NCBI GenBank assembly: GCA_003427395.1
Contig: BFEA01000398.1
Span: forward strand, 78,344-101,800
Reading direction: 5' to 3'
DNA: 23,457 bases
DNA from: Chara braunii
Lineage: Eukaryota > Streptophyta > Charophyceae > Charales > Characeae
Position numbers and translations under genes: made by a program. The notes under the pieces were generated by a model. That model was not told the DNA's origin. It ran no database searches and was given only the letters and a program-made list of their open reading frames with translations. Shown here one piece after another: positions 17,397 to 23,457 of the stretch; positions within the stretch are counted from its first letter, which is position 1; each line of letters starts with the position of its first letter.

Positions 17397-18687
17397 CTGG
17401 GTAACACATTCACTCTTACTGGCTCTATCTCGATGATAACCCGATTTCCCAGAAAGTCAAACGCATTCCCACCCTCGTCTTTCCGAACCAGCTTGAGATT
17501 CTCATCATAACACCGTTCAAATTCGTCTAACATCTGGACAACCCTTCGAAAAGTCTCAGAGATACCTGGTGCGAACCCGACCATCACGGCTACATCGTCG
17601 ATCATCCGCATTCCTCTTACCGTAAGTCCAACTTCATACGTCCTCCTCATGAATGCGGACTCGGCCTTCGCACAGACTAAACGTGCCAGAGACGGACTCG
17701 AATTCCTCCCCATCGGAATTCCAAAATGTTGCGACAACACGTTCCCGATACATTTAACAAAGGACTGTGACAGCTCGAATTCTGCCTCCTTCCTAACATC
17801 ATCAAACGATATTACCGTGAATCCCTCCTCCTTCCGCATTCTCTTAACCATTGCACACATCTTTCCTCTCAAGCTCACCTTTACTCCTTTCATTCCCTTC
17901 TTCTCATGGTATCTCGTCACCCATTCCACCGCATCTAGCACGCTTTCGTGAGACAACCGTGCAAACATGTCTTTAATATCATAACTCCGGGCCAGAACTC
18001 CATCCCCACACGCCCTCAACTTTCCTTCTACTCCCTTACACCACTCTCCCATCTCATCCATCGACTTCAGATCAAAGTGATCCGCCCTCTTTATCCCAAA
18101 AAGCATAAAGCGAATTGCTTTACCCACCCTTGTTGCAGCCAGTCGCGCCGGATCAAAGGTACTTGGTGAGATTGGTCTCCACCTTCCCAAGTCCTTGTCT
18201 TTCGGCAGTATGTACGCCTGTCCTATCTTCCCACCTATTTGCCATCGTGCGATTCTGTCCAACCCCCTTCGTACATACTCATCCTTCATCCTTGCGATAA
18301 TTTGAGCCTCGGATTTTTGCAGTACTCGGAAACTTGTGTTGCAGTTAAATGTCTCGACACATGCCCGGTGATACAGCATCGGACAAAGAAGTAGTGTTGC
18401 CTCCGGATTCTGGTCAATAGGCACAACCACCAGTCTGGTATACTTCCGGAACACCCTCCTTACCTCGTTTGTGGTCATGGCCAGAGTTTGTGCTGAATCC
18501 CATTGCCCATAACATTTCTCCATGTCCCTTCGTTTCACCGGTTCCTTCCTTCCCTTCACCCACCTCGCAATCCCCTTCCCGATACATGCTTCCAAAGTTT
18601 CTGGTGACACAATGCAACCACATGATACGTTCTTCGAGTTCCACATGAACCCGGTATATCCTCCACCTCCTCCAATCTTACCTTGAC
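17378..18687 (-). pseudogene. Penelope-like reverse transcriptase core, 5'-truncated
   Basis: About 434 open codons without a stop. Counting from the open frame's first codon at 18772: residues 118-122 PIDQN with a following cysteine word (the PLE-type DKN block), 188-204 ILPKDKDLGRWRPISPS (fingers, RPI), Asp265 in YDIKDMF (motif A), about 80 residues rich in Lys and Arg that may be an insertion-in-fingers region, 351-360 GIPMGRNSSP (motif B), MIDDVAVMV with Asp392 and Asp393 (motif C), and FLGN near 440 (motif E). All three catalytic Asp are present. The first 28-30 codons belong to the adjoining small LTR, not to the RT, so the true N-terminus is missing. A shift near its end places the thumb in another frame. 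A group II or LINE RT is less likely given IDD and the A-B spacing. Confidence 0.85.
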
Positions 18688-18689
18688 GT

Positions 18690-18864
18690 TGTAAGGAAAC
18701 CCGGGGAGGGGCCCCTACCCTTCGCTGAAGCCAAGGGCTACGAGGCCTGTCACTCGCCGCGCTCGCTTCCAAGGTCCTCAGCGACCAGCAGGGTTCGAAG
18801 TCGGGAGCGTCCTGTCACGCTCCCTTTTTTTTCTTTTTCTTCCTTTTTGTAATTTAGCAGCTTC
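18690..18864 (-). mobile_element. Second copy of the small LTR, probably solo
   Basis: About 175 bases match 562-738 closely, in the same orientation and with the same left edge (TGTAAGGAAACCC on the plus strand). No primer site lies on its left, where RT sequence begins immediately, so it is not a 5' LTR. No polypurine tract is seen on its right. The five bases to the left are GACGT, and GANGC follows on the right, a possible but weak 5-bp duplication. The terminal CA of the other copy is not preserved. Its GC-rich part supplies the spurious start of the RT open frame. Confidence 0.7.
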
Positions 18865-18996
18865 GANGCTACATTGCAACAACATATTCAGGCAACATCA
18901 GTGCATCAGGGCAATCACTGCAACAACAAACACTCAGACACCCCCCAGAATTCTAGGATAATCGAAGCTGGCAGTCCACAGCCACTGCGTCAAAAA

Positions 18997-19165
18997 AGAG
19001 GGAGAGAGGGAGGGAGGGAGAGAAAAAAAGAGAGGGAGAGAGAGAGAAGGAGAGAGAGAGAGAGAAAGAGAGAGAGAGGGAGAGAGAGAGAAAGAGGGAG
19101 AGAGAGAGAGAGAGAGCAAGAGAGTGAGAGAGAGAGAGAGACAGAGAGAGTTTTGTTCCATTTAT

Positions 19166-19222
<57 letters not shown>
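18997..19222. repeat. (GA)n microsatellite
   Basis: GA dinucleotides run with GGGA and AAGA interruptions to about 19150. A unique 20-base island containing TTTTGTTCCATTTATTGG follows, then a pure GA run from about 19170 to 19222. Glu/Arg or Ser/Leu-rich open frames over it are artefacts. Confidence 0.95.
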
Positions 19223-19223
<1 letters not shown>

Positions 19224-19259
19224 AGGAGAGACATGGGATCATCCTGACCAGTGGGCAGT

Positions 19260-19545
19260 GAGACGGGTGGAGATGAAGTTGTTGAGATGACGTTGAGATG
19301 ACGTGGACATGATGTGACATTTATTTTTGTGCTTTTGCATTTTCGGCAAATTCATTTTACATACGCAAAATACCTGACCATAGATCGAGATGGAGACATC
19401 ATGCAGTGGATGAAAAAGAGATGACCTGAAGGTGACATGGAGGTGCCATGGAAATTATGTGGAGATGAGATTGAGATGGTGTGGAGATGATGTGGAGATG
19501 ATGAGGAGATGTCAGGACATGATGTGCGGTCAGATAGAACGAACA
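19260..19545. repeat. Degenerate GAGATG-rich repeat
   Basis: Words such as GTTGAGATGAC (twice in tandem at about 19279), GTGGAGATGAT and GACATGATGTG recur loosely through this stretch, with an AT-rich island at about 19315-19390. It may be a decayed relative of the ATC satellite to the right, since GAT is its complement. Confidence 0.5.
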
Positions 19546-19914
19546 GCTAGGGAAAAGATAATCAGCATTCGGTGGAGTACAGTGGCGGGGCGCGGCGCTA
19601 CCGCGAGCGCTGCGCCTCACCCTGGGTTGTGACATCCACAGGTGGGCCATGGTGAAGGCACACGGCAGCGGTGGTGGCCATCTCTTTTCTCAACCAGGCG
19701 CTTTGCGCACGCACAGGTGACCGGAGGCGCTTGTCCACACCATGTCACAAGCTGGTGCGGCGGACGGACTAACTCCCGTTGGCTACGTCGATGCCTCTGG
19801 AGTACAGTGGAGTCAGCTCTTGGTAAACTGAAGTGCGAGTGCAGTGGCGACTGCAATGATGAGGAAGTGGGTGTGTCGGCATAATCAGGGAGCTGCTCGG
19901 CATCAGCAACGGGG
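19546..19914. other. GC-rich interval without a recognisable gene
   Basis: No motif, RNA or supported reading frame was found. The phrase TCTGGAGTACAGTGG near 19796 partly repeats GGTGGAGTACAGTGG at about 19572. Frames open on both strands are short and unlike any family known to me. Confidence 0.4.
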
Positions 19915-20380
19915 TGCTGATCATCACCAGCACCATCATCAACAGGGCGCGGTTTGACACCATCTTCACAGTAAGGGTTCGTCATCATCATCAGGGTGCT
20001 GCTCGTTATCATCATCATCACCACCATCATCATCAACAGGGCGTGGTTCGACATCATCATCACAGTAATGTTTCGTCATCAGCATCAGGTGTCATCACCA
20101 TGATCATCATCAGGGTGCGGCTCGTCATCAACATCAATGCGTGGGTCGTGTCATTATCGACGCTGCTCATCATAATGATGATCATCATGAGTATCATCGT
20201 CATCATTATCATAACATCAGCATCATTTACCATCATCAATAGTTCACCATCATAGGGCACTTTTGGCGAGTCGTCATAGGGCACTGCTCACCCTTATCAT
20301 CATCATAATTAGGCTATCATCAAAGGTGTTCGTCATTAGCACCATCATCATCCTTTTGTCATCACAGGGCGCTGTGCGTC

Positions 20381-20430
<50 letters not shown>

Positions 20431-20451
20431 TATCATCATCATTATCACCGA

Positions 20452-20497
<46 letters not shown>

Positions 20498-20700
20498 TTG
20501 TAATCATAGGGCGCCGATCGTGCTGCTCTTCAGTATGATCAGCATCATCATTTTGTCTTCATTTTCATCATTACTATCATCATCATTATTTTGTCATCAT
20601 TAGATGCTACTCTTCAAGGCATTCACATCAGCAGGTGAGTTGGTCGTCACCATCATCCTCATCATCATCATCTTCAGGGTGCTGTTCATCGTCATCATCA
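19915..20700. repeat. (ATC)n satellite with interspersed GC-rich spacers
   Basis: CATCAT tracts alternate with short spacers resembling CAGGGCGCGGTTCGTCATC or AGGGCGCTG. The longest pure runs are at about 20382-20430 and 20451-20495. The spacers recur about every 60-80 bases in the left half, making a composite minisatellite. Poly-His or poly-Met/Ile frames across it are not genes. Confidence 0.9.
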
Positions 20701-20879
20701 AATCAAAAAACAAAAAAATCTCTCATCTACCTTTCTCCATTATAATCTTCAGAAATTTCCGATTCTTCCACTCATATCTTAGGAATTTTATTTTCCAAAA
20801 CTCCTCAGGCTCATTTTTTCTTTTCTCCACTATTTATTTCTAATTTCCCTTTGGGCGCACTAATGAATTAGTTTTATGT

Positions 20880-21200
20880 GGGTGGGGGGTTGGGGTTTTA
20901 AGCAAGAGAGCTCTACGCCGCAGGGGCTTCACAAGGTGGGGGGTGCAATGCCTTGGAGGGAGTAGGGGCGAATTTTGGGGGGATGCCCTATTTTGGGTTG
21001 GGAGAGATGTATGGGCTGGCATCATATCCCAGGGGAGGCAGATAGGAGTAAGGGGTTGGCTGAGGCATACTTTGGGTGGAATTGGATGCCTTAGTGGAAG
21101 TAGGAAGCAGGTATGTTCTAAGTTGGGGCCGATAAGGAGAGCTTATGATCAGGGCAGTCCTTTTCGGTGGAGGCAGTGGAGGGACACGGGGAGATGGAGG
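20880..21200. repeat. Repeat R, copy 1
   Basis: About 320 bases match 22516-22838 in direct orientation. Shared landmarks are GAGAGCTCTA, GGGGCTTCACAA, GAGATGTATGGGC, CATCATATCCCAG, GGCATACTTTGGGTGG and GGTGGAGGCAGTGG. Similarity is roughly 80% by eye. No coding feature is convincing in either copy. The G-rich plus strand keeps frames open. Confidence 0.8.
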
Positions 21201-21239
21201 GGAGGGGAACGAAATAATCCACAGCAACGTCCGGAATTT

Positions 21240-21242
<3 letters not shown>

Positions 21243-21274
<32 letters not shown>
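21243..21274. repeat. Poly(T) tract of about 32 bases
   Basis: An uninterrupted T run lies just right of repeat R copy 1. A run this long could be the reverse-oriented tail of a retroposon, whose body would then be 21275 onward on the minus strand. I could not identify such a body. Confidence 0.7.
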
Positions 21275-21278
<4 letters not shown>

Positions 21279-21452
21279 GGGCCCAGTGCCCAAGGCTGAT
21301 ATTACCAATAATAAGATTGAGGCCGGGGTCCTCACAGTCTGCCCGGAATGAACATACGGAAACCGCTAATGATGACCATGATGATACTAATGACACTGAT
21401 TAATGATGCTAATGAGAATGGTGATTCAAAAATATGAAAAATTAAGAAAAAA

Positions 21453-21714
21453 ATGCTATATCAGCTATTCTGGCCTCCTAATCCTAGAACAACTCCTAGC
21501 CCTCCCTATACCAGGACACTGTACCTCAAAGACAAAACCACCTAACTAATTGTCAACCATAGCTGATCTCTTCTCGCTTCATTGCAGACCCCCCCGGTTC
21601 ACCACTAGACTGCCTTCCACCGTCAGCAAACCCCAGATCTCTCTACAAGGCCTCACGCTCCTGCTATTAGCAGGTTACAGGGCAACGCCCCAGCTCCGAC
21701 CAGCGTCGTTCTGG
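21453..21714. repeat. Repeat S, copy 1
   Basis: About 262 bases match 21927-22188 directly, from ATGCTATATCAGCTATTCTGG to CCAGCGTCGTTCTGG. The left side is a degenerate TGA-rich stretch, as for copy 2. The right flank diverges abruptly after the CTGG. An open frame of 99 codons across it (21550-21849) is not matched by an equally open frame in copy 2, so coding is unlikely. Confidence 0.85.
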
Positions 21715-21881
21715 CATCAGCAAGCCAAGGGAACAGAACAGAGCAACTTAGTTGAAATCAGTCCAGGTTCAACCATCTCTGAAGTCCTATATCCCGAATG
21801 TGGAAGAATGCTAGATGCTGCCAAAACTTCAGAACACCAAAAAGCTTAATATAACAATAATCAGATGATGAAACTAATGGT

Positions 21882-21929
21882 GTGATGATGATGATGATGA
21901 TGATGATGATGTTAATGATGATGATGATG
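21882..21929. repeat. (TGA)n microsatellite
   Basis: TGATGA repeats with one GTTAATG interruption lead directly into repeat S copy 2. Confidence 0.9.
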
Positions 21930-22188
21930 CTATATCAGCTATTCTGGGCTCCTAATCCCAGTACAACTCCTAGCCCTCCCTGTACCAGGACACTATACTA
22001 CAAAGACAGAAACAACCTGACCAACATCAACCATAGTTGATCTCTTCTCGCCTCCTTTCAGCCCCCCCCGGTTCACCACTAAAATGCCTTCCACCCTCAG
22101 CAAACCCCAGATCTCTCTACAAGGCCTCACACTCCTGCTATTTACAGGTTACAGGGCAACGCCCCAGCTCTGACCAGCGTCGTTCTGG
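21927..22188. repeat. Repeat S, copy 2
   Basis: Direct copy of 21453-21714 at an offset of 474. It is about 88-90% identical by eye and begins at the end of the (TGA)n tract. Its right portion (about 22105-22188) recurs in inverted form at 22913-22998 and, more diverged, at 23045-23115. Confidence 0.85.
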
Positions 22189-22332
22189 AGGGTTTGTTAG
22201 GGATCCTGAGGGTTCTGAGCACTTGTAGGACCTCTGTGGCAGCCTATTGCATGAGTAGTTCCTTAATAGGTCATTGGATATTCATGATCCTGCCCATGCT
22301 TTCTGAATCATATCGTGTTCACAAACTGTTCC

Positions 22333-22467
22333 CAGTCGAAGCCGGGTAATGACCCTGATATCTCAAATGATCTCAAATGTTCTCAATGATCTGTACAATT
22401 CGATATGGGACGCTGGGCCCGGTTCCGAGCATGTGTTGCTCCCCACAAATAGACTGGATCATTTGTT
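22333..22467. repeat. Repeat T, copy 1, with A-rich tail
   Basis: Matches 23321-23457 directly: AGTCGAAGCC(G/A)GGTAATG, then GGGCCCG and GCATGTG(T/C)TGCTCC. In both copies the match runs into adenines, here an A/AAAT-rich stretch (22469-22511) and in copy 2 an A run at the window edge. Shared 3' ends with A-rich tails look like a short retroposon family. Confidence 0.7.
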
Positions 22468-22515
22468 ATAAAAAAAAAATAAAAAAATTAAATAAATAAA
22501 TAAATAAAAAAACTT

Positions 22516-22838
22516 CTGGTGGGGTGGTGGTTTGAGGGGGAGAGCTCTATTCTGCAAGGGCTTCACAATGAGGGAGGTAATTGCCCCGAAGGGAGACGGG
22601 GCAGATTTTGGGGGATGCTCTATTCTGGGGTTGGGGGAGATGTATGGGCCGACATCATATCCCAGCGGTGGCAGATAAGGGCAAGGGGTTGGCAGAGGCA
22701 TACTTTGGGTGGGAACTGGATGCCTTTGTGGGAGTAAAAGGGGGAAATGGGTCTGTCCCAAGTTGGGGCCGATGAGGAGTGTTCGTGATCAGGGGCAGTC
22801 CTTTTTGGTGGAGGCAGTGGTGGGACAGGGAGGCTCTG
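22516..22838. repeat. Repeat R, copy 2
   Basis: Direct copy of 20880-21200. It starts right after the A-rich tail of repeat T copy 1. It lies between repeat S copy 2 and the inverted S fragments. Confidence 0.8.
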
Positions 22839-22912
22839 AGGGACTGTTGATGGTTTGTACGAAGCTGCGCTGAAATTAGACTGTTATATTCAGGATCCGT
22901 GGTTGTTCCATG

Positions 22913-23115
22913 CCAGAACGACGCTGGCCAGAGCCGGGGTGATGCCCTGTAACTTGTCGAAGGTGAGGGCATGAGACCTTGTAGAGAGATGTGGGGATGC
23001 TATGCGGGGTCATCCTAAGGGACAACTGGGGGTTGCTGACACAGGACAACACTGGTCGGAGCTGGAGTGAGTCGCGTTGCTCTGTAATCTAGCGGATAGG
23101 GGGTGTGAGGTCTGG
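22913..23115 (-). repeat. Two inverted fragments of repeat S
   Basis: 22913-22998 is the reverse complement of the right part of repeat S (CCAGAACGACGCTGG, then GCCCTGTAAC and CCTTGTAGAGAGAT). 23045-23115 is a second, more diverged inverted fragment (CACTGGTCGGAGCTGG, CTCTGTAATC, GTGTGAGGTCTGG). They are spaced about 132 bases apart. With copy 2 they could form a fold-back structure enclosing repeat R copy 2. Confidence 0.7.
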
Positions 23116-23320
23116 ACGAGTTTGTCGGAGAATTAAGTCCGTTTTGGTGAGCTTTGTTATAATCTGTTGGAAATCCCTTAGATACTTGAGTGTTCAGAGA
23201 ATTGTGGTGGATTTCAGGAGGTGTTTAGTGATCGTAAGAAATGATTCGTAGTTTTCTCATCATCTATCTTGATCTATCTCGATTTTCAGTAGCTTGTTCA
23301 TGATCTTAGAGGATACTCTC

Positions 23321-23457
23321 AAGTCGAAGCCAGGTAATGGCCCCGGTACCTCAATTTGTTCATAAATTGTTTTTACATGTATTCATATGTGACGTTGGGC
23401 CCGATTCCCAGCATGTGCTGCTCCCTACGAATAGATTGGAGCATGTTTTCGAAAAAA
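23321..23457. repeat. Repeat T, copy 2 (cut by window end)
   Basis: Direct partner of 22333-22467 at an offset of 988, ending in six adenines at the window edge. The longer interval upstream (23116-23320) shows no match and no gene. Confidence 0.7.

Larger units (their letters stand above)
12749..18687 (-). mobile_element. Penelope-like element remnants, permuted-domain (Chlamys/Naiad-like) type
   Basis: Two minus-strand fragments lie in the same orientation. The left one (15209-12749) has zinc knuckle, coiled coil, GIY-YIG nuclease, basic linker and a CxC motif. The right one (18687-about 16990) has a PLE/telomerase-like RT with a thumb and no nuclease after it. Canonical animal PLEs place GIY-YIG after the RT. 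A nuclease before a CxC motif and a nuclease-free RT C-terminus are the features described for N-terminal-endonuclease PLEs of green algae, spike mosses, slime molds and many invertebrates. Head-to-tail partial copies are common for PLEs. That the two fragments are the same family is inference. Confidence 0.7.

Noticed and set aside
12749-18687. Hammerhead ribozyme typical of canonical PLE pseudo-LTRs
   Set aside because: I looked for the CTGANGA and GAAA core words in suitable order and found none. This agrees with reports that permuted PLEs lack it, but a covariance search was not possible.
18690-18772. First ~28 codons of the 464-codon RT ORF as its real N-terminus
   Set aside because: They are encoded by the GC-rich part of the small LTR copy, which also occurs at 562-738 without any RT.
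18874-19290. Glu/Arg-rich ORF of 138 codons and its Ser/Leu-rich antisense
   Set aside because: They are translations of the (GA)n microsatellite.
19914-20538. Poly-His and Met/Ile-rich ORFs
   Set aside because: They are translations of the (ATC)n satellite.
11490-20700. CRISPR-like spaced repeats in the 30-bp minisatellite and the ATC satellite with spacers
   Set aside because: Units are contiguous and degenerate, without unique spacers of constant length, and the context is eukaryotic.

Overview
This window reads as a eukaryotic transposable-element nest. I see no intact host gene, rRNA, tRNA or CRISPR array. Scattered single N bases, one short N-run gap, long microsatellites and several element families stacked together suggest a large repeat-rich nuclear genome. 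Three signals point to the green lineage: a chromodomain-bearing Ty3/gypsy element primed by an initiator-Met-like site, a small LTR whose primer-binding site exactly matches the 3' end of plant-type tRNA-Asp, and remnants of a Penelope-like element (PLE) with the GIY-YIG nuclease placed before the reverse transcriptase. A streptophyte alga such as Chara would fit, but that is inference only.

Layout. 1-738 holds a ~192-bp tandem repeat and a minus-strand small LTR (562-738) with its primer-binding site (541-557). 740-2000 is satellite DNA: a 50-bp repeat, a 23-bp pyrimidine minisatellite, a 130-bp tandem repeat and a (CT)n(GT)n tract. 2276-10775 is one decayed Ty3/gypsy chromovirus on the minus strand: 5' LTR, PBS, leader, gag, protease, RT, RNase H, integrase, chromodomain, polypurine tract and 3' LTR. 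All parts are present, but they carry stops, frameshifts and catalytic substitutions. 10776-12740 is non-coding and includes a 30-bp minisatellite.

12749-18687 is the most interesting region. All of it lies on the minus strand. Reading from high to low coordinates: a well-preserved RT fragment (18687-17378, then a frameshifted thumb), a repeat-rich spacer (16990-15640), then a degraded coding stretch with a CCHC zinc knuckle and coiled coil (14959-14543), an acidic linker, a GIY-YIG nuclease (14055-12910) and a CxC motif (12905-12749). The order nuclease - CxC - RT is the hallmark of the Naiad/Chlamys PLE clade. Here two partial copies appear to lie head to tail, RT end of one followed by the 5' end of the next. 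A second copy of the small LTR (18690-18864) abuts the upstream end of the RT fragment.

18866-23457 is again repetitive: a (GA)n tract, a long (ATC)n satellite, then three short repeat families (R, S and T) in direct and inverted copies with poly(T), poly(A) and (TGA)n tracts between them. Everything coding here is selfish-element machinery; nothing suggests a host pathway.
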